Positions 25,290 through 33,183 of a DNA stretch of 48,015 bases are shown one piece after another. The notes beneath the pieces are model-generated. The model did not search any database and was not told the DNA's origin. It was given only the letters and a program-made list of their open reading frames with translations. Source of the DNA: Candidatus Omnitrophota bacterium (lineage in GTDB: Bacteria; Hinthialibacterota; Hinthialibacteria; Hinthialibacterales; Hinthialibacteraceae); assembly GCA_016934335.1 (NCBI GenBank), contig JAFGTC010000107.1, positions 1 through 48,015 on the forward strand, given 5' to 3'. Numbering within the stretch: position 1 is the stretch's first letter; every line of letters begins with the position of its first letter. Both the position numbers and the translations under genes were made by a program.

Positions 25290-26747
25290 GTGATTGCAAA
25301 GCGAAAATTCACCATGAACATGCCGCAGGGGAATCGAATCGACATAACGCGCCCCCGAGTGGTTTTGTGCGGATTGCGCGGCGGCTCCGGAAAAACAGCG
25401 GCGACGATAGGCGTGATCGCCGCTCTGCGAAAGCGGGGCGTCTCCGTGGCGCCTTTCAAAAAGGGACCGGATTATATCGATCCTCAATGGCTTTCGCTGG
25501 CGGCGGAGCGCCCTTGTCGAAATTTGGATTCATTTTTTATGCGCCGCGAACAGATTTTACAATCGGTTGCGAATACATCCGATGCGAAAGATGTTGCGAT
25601 CATCGAAGGCAATCGCGGCTTGTTCGACGGCATGGATGAAACGGGAACGTACAGCACGGCCGATTTGGCGCTGCAGTTGAATTCACCCGTGATTCTTGTC
25701 ATCGATTGCACGAAAACCACGCGAACCGCGGCGGCCATGGCGCTTGGATGCAAAGCCCTGAATCCTGACCTCATGATTCGGGGCGTCATCCTCAATCAGA
25801 TCGCCTGCGATCGGCAGGAAAAAATTATCCGAGCCGCCGTCGAAAACGAAGCGGGAACGCCGGTGATCGGTTCGATCCGCCGCCTGAAGGATTTTGTCTT
25901 CCCTGAGCGGAATTTAGGCTTGAATCCTCCCGGCGAGCACGGCGCAGCGCAAACGGTTTTGGATCGCTTGAGAGAGGCGGTCGAAGCGGGCGTGAATCTC
26001 GATGAAATTCGAACCATCGCCGATTCGGCGCCGCTTCTTTGCGCTCCTTTGCCGCCCAAAGAAACGATGCTCCGGGATGAGCAGACGACGGTTCGAATTG
26101 GAGTGATTCGAGACGAAGCTTTTCATTTTTATTACCCCGAGAATCTGGAAATGCTCCAGATGCGGGGCGCAAAAATCGTCGAAGTCAACGCCTTGCACGA
26201 TTATGCGCTCCCCTCGATAGACGCCTTGTACATTGGTGGAGGATTTCCCGAAAGGTTTGCCGAGGCATTGACCGATAACGCCATGTTTCGCTATTGCCTT
26301 CGCCGGGAAATTGACGCCGGACTCCCTGTCCTTGCGGAATGCGGCGGATTGATTTATCTCAGCGAATCGATTGATGACGGGCAAAATACGCACCCCATGG
26401 CAGGCGTCTTTCCCGTCGCGTTTCGCGTATCCAAGCGTCCCGAAGGCCATGGATACACCATCGTGAAGGTCGATCGCGCCAATCCGTTCTTCCCCATGGG
26501 CGCCGAATTGCGCGGGCATGAATTCCGGTATTCCGCCGTTCAAACCTGTCGGCATGATATGACGCAGAGCGCTTTTCAAATGCAGCGCGGTTTTGGCTTC
26601 GACGGCGAGCGGGATGGATTGCTCTATAAGAATTGTCTGGCTTCGTTCTGTCATCATCATGCGCTTTCACACTCTTCTTGGGCTGACGGTCTTGTCAATC
26701 AAGCCTGGCTGCATAGGCGGAGAATGTATAATCAATCCCTCGTGTGA
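25290..26747 (+). CDS. dsrN: DsrN, cobyrinate a,c-diamide synthase-like siroheme amidase
   Basis: This CbiA/CobB-family glutamine amidotransferase is 485 residues. The P-loop is GGSGKTAA near residue 30, the ATP-grasp-like DTB synthetase part reaches about 240, and the glutaminase triad domain has its nucleophile Cys in LAECGGLIY. In sulfur-metabolising bacteria this gene (DsrN) is thought to convert siroheme to siroheme amide for DsrAB. The GTG at 25290 gives the full frame but has AAGG only 3 bases away. ATG 25314 (MNMPQGNR) is a fair alternative. The C-terminus is short after the HHH motif but reaches a normal stop. Confidence 0.92.
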   Translation: MIAKRKFTMNMPQGNRIDITRPRVVLCGLRGGSGKTAATIGVIAALRKRGVSVAPFKKGPDYIDPQWLSLAAERPCRNLDSFFMRREQILQSVANTSDAKDVAIIEGNRGLFDGMDETGTYSTADLALQLNSPVILVIDCTKTTRTAAAMALGCKALNPDLMIRGVILNQIACDRQEKIIRAAVENEAGTPVIGSIRRLKDFVFPERNLGLNPPGEHGAAQTVLDRLREAVEAGVNLDEIRTIADSAPLLCAPLPPKETMLRDEQTTVRIGVIRDEAFHFYYPENLEMLQMRGAKIVEVNALHDYALPSIDALYIGGGFPERFAEALTDNAMFRYCLRREIDAGLPVLAECGGLIYLSESIDDGQNTHPMAGVFPVAFRVSKRPEGHGYTIVKVDRANPFFPMGAELRGHEFRYSAVQTCRHDMTQSAFQMQRGFGFDGERDGLLYKNCLASFCHHHALSHSSWADGLVNQAWLHRRRMYNQSLV

Positions 26748-26825
26748 GGGTTGAAATGGGAAAATCAACATTGGAGTGATGAAGCATCGCACGCCAATGA
26801 ATCAAGTATGAGATGGAGTTAGAAA

Positions 26826-27143
26826 ATGGCACAAATTGAATTGGCTGGAAAAATGTTCGATATCGACGAAGACGGCTTCATTCAAGACGCTTCCGACTGG
26901 GATGAAAATGTGGGCGCCGCCATCGCTCCGACCGAAGGCGTCACCGAGATGACCGAAGAACATTGGAAAGTTGTGAATTATATCCGCGACTATTATCTGG
27001 AATTCGGCGTCGCTCCCATGGTTCGGAAACTGTGTAAATCGACGGGATTCGATATGAAAAAAATCTATGAACTGTTTCCGTCCGGCCCTGCGAAGGGCGC
27101 CTGTAAAATCGCAGGTCTGCCCAAGCCGACGGGATGCGTGTAA
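26826..27143 (+). CDS. dsrC: DsrC, sulfur carrier substrate of DsrAB and DsrMKJOP
   Basis: DsrC carries sulfur as a trisulfide formed on its C-terminal arm by DsrAB and then reduced through DsrK. The protein is 105 residues with both strictly needed cysteines, Cys93 and Cys104, ten residues apart in the arm GACKIAG...TGCV. The presence of both distinguishes DsrC from TusE-like or regulatory forms. ATG 26826 is preceded by GATGGAG about 8 bases upstream. It is the last gene before a strong hairpin, so it could be made in excess relative to DsrAB. Confidence 0.98.
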   Translation: MAQIELAGKMFDIDEDGFIQDASDWDENVGAAIAPTEGVTEMTEEHWKVVNYIRDYYLEFGVAPMVRKLCKSTGFDMKKIYELFPSGPAKGACKIAGLPKPTGCV

Positions 27144-27156
27144 TTCAATGTAAAAT

Positions 27157-27205
27157 CAAGCCGGACAGTCGGTGGGCTCAGTTCCGCCGACTGTCTGGCC
27201 GCTTG
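27157..27205 (+). terminator. Strong hairpin after dsrC (no T-run)
   Basis: CCGGACAGTCGG (27161-27172) pairs with CCGACTGTCTGG (27187-27198) with one G-U pair, and CAAG/CTTG extends the stem after a small bulge. The loop is 14 bases. No T-run follows, so it may be a processing or 3'-end protection hairpin, or a weak terminator, between dsrC and the dsrMKJOP block. Confidence 0.6.
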
Positions 27206-27407
27206 AAAATTTGCGAATCCTATCATTCGGGAAGTAGATAGAGATTGTAATTTTTCTTCGCATAATCGACGTTTTTGATTTGTTTTTGTTTTATTTGACA
27301 TCGAATGTGGAATAGGGGACTCACGGATTGAACTCTCAATCCATGAGCGAAAAGAAATCTTCTTCGCCTCTCGTTTTAAGAAACAGTTGGAAAGAGAATC
27401 ATTGCCG

Positions 27408-27986
27408 ATGAATCTGAACGCCTATCTACGTCAAAAGGAATCCGCGATTCTTGAACAATGGCTTCAAGAGATGCTGGCTCAATATCCGGCCGATGCATCC
27501 GGCTTCTTTCGGAAGGAGCGCGACCCATTCGCCAATCCGGTGGGGGACGGCATGCGCAAAGGCGTTCGAGCCCTGCTGCATTTATTGTTAGATAACGGAG
27601 CCGATGAGGACTTCATTCAAGCGCTGGATTCGATCGTGCGCATCAAGGCCGTGCAGGAATTCACTCCCTCCGAAGCAGTGGCGTTCGTCTTTCTTTTGAA
27701 GCCTGTGATTCGCCGGCAGCTTTCAGAATCGTCAAATCAGGAACTGGATTGGAATGAAATTCTGCTGTTGGAATCGCGCATTGATCGAATGGCTTTGATA
27801 GCGTTCAACATCTATATGCAATGTCGGGAATCTTTGTACAAGATCAAAGCGGATCAGGTGAGAAATATGTCTTTCAAACTTTTGCAGCGCTCCAACTTAA
27901 TAACCGAGTTGGATGAGGCCGAAGCGGCGTTTGACGATCCAGACTGTCGCCCATCCTGCAAAACTCAGGGAGGATGTCAACCATGA
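27408..27986 (+). CDS. RsbRD N-terminal domain-like protein upstream of dsrM
   Basis: The protein is 192 residues, all helical, with the family-like segment MNLNAYLRQK, QWLQEML and FRKERDPFANPVG. This fits the RsbRD_N type of helical sensor domain, known beside dsrM in Deltaproteobacteria as I recall, with no proven role. The C-terminus has Cys180, Cys184 and Cys190, a small cysteine-rich tail that could bind metal or react with sulfur. ATG 27408 has GGAAAGAG at 27389-27396; a TTG at 27387 is less likely. Its stop overlaps the dsrM start (ATGA), so the two are translationally coupled. Its job with DsrMKJOP is inference. Confidence 0.8.
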   Translation: MNLNAYLRQKESAILEQWLQEMLAQYPADASGFFRKERDPFANPVGDGMRKGVRALLHLLLDNGADEDFIQALDSIVRIKAVQEFTPSEAVAFVFLLKPVIRRQLSESSNQELDWNEILLLESRIDRMALIAFNIYMQCRESLYKIKADQVRNMSFKLLQRSNLITELDEAEAAFDDPDCRPSCKTQGGCQP

Positions 27987-28993
27987 GTGCGATTTCATCC
28001 AAACGAAATATAATCATTGTATCGATTGCAGCAATCGCCGTTATCCTCTTAGGGATCTTTACGCCTTTGTTACGCCTGATCTTCGGTCTCTTGATTCCCT
28101 TGACCGCCATTCTGGTTTTTATCGGCGGCATCATTTACCGCGTTGTTCAATGGGCGAAATCACCTGAGCCGTTTCGCATCACGACCACATGCGGGCAGCA
28201 GCATTCCCTGCCTTGGATCAAATCCAACCGCCTGGATAATCCACACTCGACCTGGGCCGTCATCGGCCGCATGGCGCTGGAAGTTCTCTTTTTCCGCTCG
28301 CTGTTCCGCAACACGAAGGCCGAGTTGAAAAGCGGCCCCAATCTTGTCTACGGATCCACCAAATATCTTTGGCTGGGCGCGTTGGCTTTTCATTGGTGCT
28401 TTCTTGTCATCGTTCTGCGGCATCTCCGCTTCTTCACCGATCCTACGCCTTCATTCGTTTTGTGGCTGGAATCGTTGGACGGCTTTTTTCAAATCGGCGT
28501 GCCGATTCTCTACATGACGGATATCGTCATTCTGGCGGCCTTGGGATTTTTGCTTTTCAGGCGCTTGATGGATGCGAAACTTCGCTATATATCCTTACCG
28601 GCGGATTACGCTCCTTTGCTGTTGATTCTCGCGATCGTCGCAACCGGCGTTTTAATGCGCTATACCTCCGCGAAGCCCGATATCGTCGGCGTCAAAGAAC
28701 TCATGATGGGGATGGCGTCTTTTCATCCTGCGCTTCCCTCTGGAATCGGCTGGATGTTTTACCTCCATTTGCTTTTAGTTTCAATGTTAATCGCTTATTT
28801 CCCCTTTAGCAAATTAATGCATATGGCGGGCGTCTTCTTAAGCCCCACGCGAAATCTGGCGAATACCAATCGCGTTATACGTCATATCAATCCCTGGGAT
28901 TATCCCGTCAAGGTGCATACCTACCAGGAGTGGGAGCATGAATTCCGGGATAAATTGAAATCATCCGGTTATGAACTGGACGATAAAAGCTAG
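27983..28993 (+). CDS. dsrM: DsrM, cytochrome b subunit of DsrMKJOP
   Basis: The membrane subunit that exchanges electrons with menaquinol, 336 residues. Several membrane segments are visible, among them at about 10-50, 130-150, 180-200 and 215-240 and a last one near 275-295. Heme b ligand candidates are in AFHWCFLVIVLRHLRFF and YLHLLLVSMLIAYFPFSKLMH. ATG 27983 lies 9 bases from GGGAGG at 27968-27973; an upstream ATG at 27974 is too close to that site. It is followed by dsrK after 115 bases. Confidence 0.95.
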   Translation: MSAISSKRNIIIVSIAAIAVILLGIFTPLLRLIFGLLIPLTAILVFIGGIIYRVVQWAKSPEPFRITTTCGQQHSLPWIKSNRLDNPHSTWAVIGRMALEVLFFRSLFRNTKAELKSGPNLVYGSTKYLWLGALAFHWCFLVIVLRHLRFFTDPTPSFVLWLESLDGFFQIGVPILYMTDIVILAALGFLLFRRLMDAKLRYISLPADYAPLLLILAIVATGVLMRYTSAKPDIVGVKELMMGMASFHPALPSGIGWMFYLHLLLVSMLIAYFPFSKLMHMAGVFLSPTRNLANTNRVIRHINPWDYPVKVHTYQEWEHEFRDKLKSSGYELDDKS

Positions 28994-29108
28994 TTTGTCA
29001 GCAGATTGGAATTTGAGAATACTAAGAATCTATTAAACATCTTCTCGCGCATCCTGCATAAACAAAAAGAGTAGATCGAGCAAACGCTGCATAAGTGACG
29101 GTATAAAC

Positions 29109-30755
29109 ATGTCGGAAAATCCAGCGAAAAAACCCGAAGAACTCTCGCGTATTGATTATCAGCCGCCTCAAAAATCATGGATGGATCCCTCCATCGATTT
29201 TAAAAAGAAAAGAGGCAGCTGGTGCTATAGCGGAGCGACCAAAAACGTAGCCTATCTGGACCTGCCCAATCCGAGAGAATGGTCTCCAGCCGATGAGGAT
29301 TGGAAACTGCCGGAAAATTGGAAGGAAATAATTTTTGAAGGCATCCGGGAGAGAATGGATAAATACCGCTCCTTTCGTCTCTTCATGGATATCTGCGTCC
29401 GGTGCGGGGCTTGTGCGGACAAATGCCATTATTTCATCGGCTCCGGCGATCCCAAAAATATGCCCGTTCTGCGCGCGGAGTTGCTGCGCTCCATCTATCG
29501 AAATGATTTCACCGCGGCCGGGAAGCTTTTGGGTAAATGGGCCGGGGGCCGTGAATTGACTGTCGATGTTTTGAAGGAATGGTTTTATTATTTTTTCCAG
29601 TGCACCGAATGCCGCCGATGCTCTGTCTTTTGCCCCTATGGCATCGATACGGCAGAAATTACCATGCATGTTCGCGAACTGCTAGCCTTGGTGGGGATCG
29701 GGATCAACTGGATTCTCGAACCTGTCGCAAATTGCTACCGTACGGGAAACCACCTCGGGGTTCCTCCTCATGCGTTCCGAGATAATATCGAGTTCGCCGC
29801 CGACGATCTCAAGGATGTCATCGGCATCCAGGTCGATGCGCCCATCAACAAAAAAGGCGCAGAAATTCTGGTCATCGTTCCTTCCGCCGATTATTTCGCC
29901 AGCCCCCACTATTATACGTTTTTAGGATACCTGGCTTTGTTTCACGAAATCGGCCTGGATTACACCTTCAGCGCTTATGCCTCCGAAGGCGGCAATTTTG
30001 GATTGTTTCATTCTCGTGAAATGCTCAAGCGCTTAAATGCAAAAATATATGCCGAGGCGAAGCGCTTGGGCGTAAAATGGATCCTCGGCTGCGAATGCGG
30101 CCACATGTGGCGAGTGGTTCATCAATACATGGATACGGTGAACGGCCCGGCGGATTTCTTAGAAGAACCGGTCTCGCCGATCACCGGCACGCGCTTCGAT
30201 AACGCGCGCTCGACCAAAATGGTTCATATCTGCGAATTCACCGCGGATCTGATCCACAACCAGAAAATTAAACTCGATCCCAGCCGCAACGATCATTGGA
30301 AGGTGACCTTCCATGATTCCTGCAATCCGGCGCGCGCCATGGGATTGATCGAGGAGCCGCGATACGTTCTTAACAACGTCTGTAATTATTTCTATGAAAT
30401 GCCCGAAAACACCATCAAAGAGCAAACCTTCTGCTGCGGCAGCGGCTCCGGATTAGGCACCGACGAAAATCTCGAAATGCGACTGCGCGGCGGCCTCCCC
30501 CGCGCCAACGCCGTGAAGCACGTCCATGAAAAGCACGGCGTAAACGTTCTTTCCTGCATCTGCGCCATCGATAAAGCCACTCTGCCCGATTTATTAAAAT
30601 ACTGGATTCCAGGAATCGAGGTCTGCGGCATTCACGAATTGGTGGGGAATGCGCTCATTATGGAGGGAGAGGAGCGAACCACTGATCTTCGCGGAACTCC
30701 CCTGACGGCCGGCGAATCTTCGAGCGATGAACCAGGAGAAGAAACCCATGTATGA
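29109..30755 (+). CDS. dsrK: DsrK, HdrD-like catalytic subunit of DsrMKJOP
   Basis: DsrK reduces the DsrC trisulfide in the cytoplasm. The protein is 548 residues with two ferredoxin clusters (Cys96/99/102/106, CVRCGACADKC; Cys165/168/171/175, CTECRRCSVFC). The CCG-type special-cluster motifs follow: CECGHMW, HDSCNPAR, FCCGSGSG and SCICAIDK. This is the standard DsrK plan. The N-terminal 90 residues, with SWCYSGA near 37-43, are also typical. The 3' end overlaps dsrJ by 8 bases, showing translational coupling. Confidence 0.97.
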   Translation: MSENPAKKPEELSRIDYQPPQKSWMDPSIDFKKKRGSWCYSGATKNVAYLDLPNPREWSPADEDWKLPENWKEIIFEGIRERMDKYRSFRLFMDICVRCGACADKCHYFIGSGDPKNMPVLRAELLRSIYRNDFTAAGKLLGKWAGGRELTVDVLKEWFYYFFQCTECRRCSVFCPYGIDTAEITMHVRELLALVGIGINWILEPVANCYRTGNHLGVPPHAFRDNIEFAADDLKDVIGIQVDAPINKKGAEILVIVPSADYFASPHYYTFLGYLALFHEIGLDYTFSAYASEGGNFGLFHSREMLKRLNAKIYAEAKRLGVKWILGCECGHMWRVVHQYMDTVNGPADFLEEPVSPITGTRFDNARSTKMVHICEFTADLIHNQKIKLDPSRNDHWKVTFHDSCNPARAMGLIEEPRYVLNNVCNYFYEMPENTIKEQTFCCGSGSGLGTDENLEMRLRGGLPRANAVKHVHEKHGVNVLSCICAIDKATLPDLLKYWIPGIEVCGIHELVGNALIMEGEERTTDLRGTPLTAGESSSDEPGEETHV

Positions 30756-31128
30756 TAAAGAAAAAATCATCCCTGGAATTATTGTTTTCCTCGTTTTAGT
30801 AACTTTCCCGGTTTGGTACAACCTCGCGTTTGGAAGCGGCAATGGGGCGCCCGAACCTCAAATCGTCTCCCAAAATGAAAAATGCGTTGAATCGAAGGAT
30901 TATATGCGAACGCAGCACATGGATCTGCTTAATCAGTGGCGGGATGCTGTTGTCCGTCAAGGATATCGAATGTATCGGACCGCTGATGGGGCGCTCGTCG
31001 AAATGAGTTTGACCAACACCTGTTTACAATGTCATCCCAACAAAACACAGTTCTGCGATGAGTGCCACAATTACATGGCGGTGAAGCCCTATTGCTGGGA
31101 TTGCCATATTGCACCGATGGAGAATTGA
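30748..31128 (+). CDS. dsrJ: DsrJ, periplasmic triheme cytochrome c
   Basis: The protein is 126 residues with an uncleaved-type N-terminal membrane anchor (IIPGIIVFLVLVTFPVWY) and three heme c sites, CLQCH, CDECH and CWDCH, near the C-terminus. Cys46, in NEKCVESKDYM, matches the cysteine that serves as an unusual axial heme ligand in studied DsrJ. ATG 30748 gives the usual start MYDKEKIIPG. An upstream ATG at 30727 lies deeper inside dsrK. It receives or gives electrons on the periplasmic side with DsrO. Confidence 0.96.
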   Translation: MYDKEKIIPGIIVFLVLVTFPVWYNLAFGSGNGAPEPQIVSQNEKCVESKDYMRTQHMDLLNQWRDAVVRQGYRMYRTADGALVEMSLTNTCLQCHPNKTQFCDECHNYMAVKPYCWDCHIAPMEN

Positions 31129-31130
31129 TC

Positions 31131-31943
31131 ATGGCCGTAGATCGAAGAAAATTTTTTACAATCGCCGGTCTTTCTACGCTGGTGGGGCTTATGGGTAAAG
31201 AAGTCTTAACTGTCGCCGCCCAATCCGAGTCCAAATATTTGGCCGCTGAAAAAGTCCTCACGGCTCATCGGTGGGCGATGACCGTCGATTTAACAAAATG
31301 CAAACAGGGAGACGGGTGTGAAAAAGAGTGCATCCAGGCATGCCATGACACTCACAACGTTCCCGCCATCGAAAATCTTAAACATGAAGTGAAATGGATT
31401 TGGACCGAGCCTTACGAAAAAGCCTTTCCATCTCAAGAGAATGAGTTCAACAAAGAAGAATTGATTCATAAAGAAGTCTTGGTCTTCTGCAACCATTGCG
31501 ACAATCCGCCCTGCGTTCGCGTATGCCCCACGCAGGCGACCTGGAAGCAGGAAGACGGCATCGTCATGATGGACTGGCATCGCTGCATCGGATGCCGGTA
31601 CTGCATCGCCGCCTGCCCTTATGGATCGCGCAGCTTTAATTGGGTGGAGCCTGCGGCGAGATCGGAAGACGGCCAGATTCTTCCTGACCAGCCTTTTCTG
31701 AAAAAAGTGAATTCGGCTTTCCCTACGCGAACGCGAGGGGTCGTCGAAAAATGCACGTTTTGCGATGCTCGCTTGGCGAAGGGATTGCAGCCGGCTTGCG
31801 TGGAAGCCTGCAAGCAGGGCGCTCTGGCGTTCGGCGATTTGGACGATCCGAATTCGGAAATTCGTGCGCTGCTGAAAGATCGGTTCAGCATCCGCAGGAA
31901 GCCCGGCTTAGGAACGCAGCCTCAAATTTATTATCTAGTGTAG
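31131..31943 (+). CDS. dsrO: DsrO, periplasmic iron-sulfur protein with Tat signal
   Basis: The protein is 270 residues. The N-terminus has a twin-arginine signal (RRKFF followed by a hydrophobic stretch), so the folded Fe-S protein is exported. The mature part resembles periplasmic ferredoxin subunits such as HmcB/DsrO. It has four cysteine groups: CKQGDGCEKECIQAC, CNHCDNPPCVRVC, CIGCRYCIAAC and CTFC...CVEAC. It overlaps nothing and starts two bases after dsrJ. It passes electrons between DsrJ and DsrP. Confidence 0.95.
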   Translation: MAVDRRKFFTIAGLSTLVGLMGKEVLTVAAQSESKYLAAEKVLTAHRWAMTVDLTKCKQGDGCEKECIQACHDTHNVPAIENLKHEVKWIWTEPYEKAFPSQENEFNKEELIHKEVLVFCNHCDNPPCVRVCPTQATWKQEDGIVMMDWHRCIGCRYCIAACPYGSRSFNWVEPAARSEDGQILPDQPFLKKVNSAFPTRTRGVVEKCTFCDARLAKGLQPACVEACKQGALAFGDLDDPNSEIRALLKDRFSIRRKPGLGTQPQIYYLV

Positions 31944-31953
31944 GGTAGAAACG

Positions 31954-33105
31954 ATGTTAGAAAACGCACTCCAAGGCGGCAAAGAATATTGGGCCTGGCT
32001 TTTTTTCTTATTGTGTTTTATTGCGATAGGATTCTTTTGTTATCTCATGCAGCTAAGCCAGGGATTGGGCATAACCGGCATGAGCCGCGACGTCACGTGG
32101 GGATTTTATATCGCCCAGTTTACTTTTCTGGTCGGCGTCGCCGCTTCGGCGGTCATGGTCGTGCTGCCCTATTACCTGCATAATTATAAAGCCTTTGGCA
32201 AAATCACGATCCTCGGCGAATTCCTGGCGATCTCTTCCGTCACCATGTGCCTGCTCTTCATTATCGTCGATCTGGGGCAGCCCATGCGATCGATCAATAT
32301 CATTCTTTATCCTTCGCCTCGTTCGATCTTGTTCTGGGATATGGTGGTTTTGAACGGTTATTTGCTTTTGAATGTAATTATCTCTCGCGTTACTTTGTCG
32401 GCCGAGCGCAAGTCCGTCCCTCCTCCTAAATGGATTAAACCTGTCATTTATCTTTCCATACCCTGGGCGGTCAGCATCCACACCGTGACGGCGTTTATTT
32501 ACTGCGGTCTGGGAGCGCGGCCTTTCTGGCTGACCGCTATTCTGGCGCCGCGATTTCTCGCTTCGGCTTTCGCCGCCGGCCCGGCGCTGTTGATTCTACT
32601 TTGCTTGATTCTTCGAAAGATCACCCATTTCGATCCGGGCAAAGATCCCATCCAAAGTTTGGCCAAGATCGTAACTTACGCCATGGCCGCCAATTTGTTC
32701 TTTGTTTTAATGGAAGTTTTTACGGCGTTTTACAGCGATATGCCCGAACATACAATCCATTTTCGCTACTTGTTTGTCGGCATCGAAGGCTACAATGCTC
32801 TCGTTCCCTGGATGTGGGCTTCAGAAATTATCGGCGTAATCGCCTTAGTCTTGCTTCTGAATCCAAAAACGCGGATCGACGAATCGATTCTGGCGGTTGC
32901 CTGCATGGGCGTCTTTATTTCGCTTTGGGTTGACAAAGGATTGGCGATGGTTGTCGCCGGCTTCGTCCCCTCTCCGCTGGGGGCCGTCACCGAATATTCG
33001 CCTACGGTTCCTGAGTTGCTGATATCGTTAGGCATTTATGCGATTGGTATGTTGCTGATCACAACGCTCTACAAAATCGCCTTGACTGTCCGCAAGGAAA
33101 TTTGA
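31954..33105 (+). CDS. dsrP: DsrP, NrfD-like membrane subunit
   Basis: An integral membrane protein of 383 residues with about ten predicted segments, of the NrfD family that includes DsrP. It is expected to exchange quinol electrons with DsrO on the periplasmic side. It is the last gene of the + strand block; a terminator lies 37 bases downstream. The next gene is convergent on the minus strand. Confidence 0.95.
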   Translation: MLENALQGGKEYWAWLFFLLCFIAIGFFCYLMQLSQGLGITGMSRDVTWGFYIAQFTFLVGVAASAVMVVLPYYLHNYKAFGKITILGEFLAISSVTMCLLFIIVDLGQPMRSINIILYPSPRSILFWDMVVLNGYLLLNVIISRVTLSAERKSVPPPKWIKPVIYLSIPWAVSIHTVTAFIYCGLGARPFWLTAILAPRFLASAFAAGPALLILLCLILRKITHFDPGKDPIQSLAKIVTYAMAANLFFVLMEVFTAFYSDMPEHTIHFRYLFVGIEGYNALVPWMWASEIIGVIALVLLLNPKTRIDESILAVACMGVFISLWVDKGLAMVVAGFVPSPLGAVTEYSPTVPELLISLGIYAIGMLLITTLYKIALTVRKEI

Positions 33106-33141
33106 AACGTATTTTAATGTCATAAATTGCTTTATAAGATT

Positions 33142-33183
33142 GCCCGCTTGTTTTTCTACTGATTCAGGCGGGCCTGTTTTTTG
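33142..33183 (+). terminator. Terminator after dsrP
   Basis: GCCCGC (33142-33147) pairs with GCGGGC (33168-33173) and is followed by CTGTTTTTTG. The hairpin overlaps the last codons of the convergent minus-strand HAD gene, so this is the junction of the two transcription directions. The minus strand shows no equally good T-run, so it mainly serves the dsr operon. Confidence 0.75.

Noticed and set aside
27295..27325. TTGACA as promoter for the dsrM block
   Set aside because: No -10 box lies at 16-18 bases; only GAATAG at 9 bases is seen.
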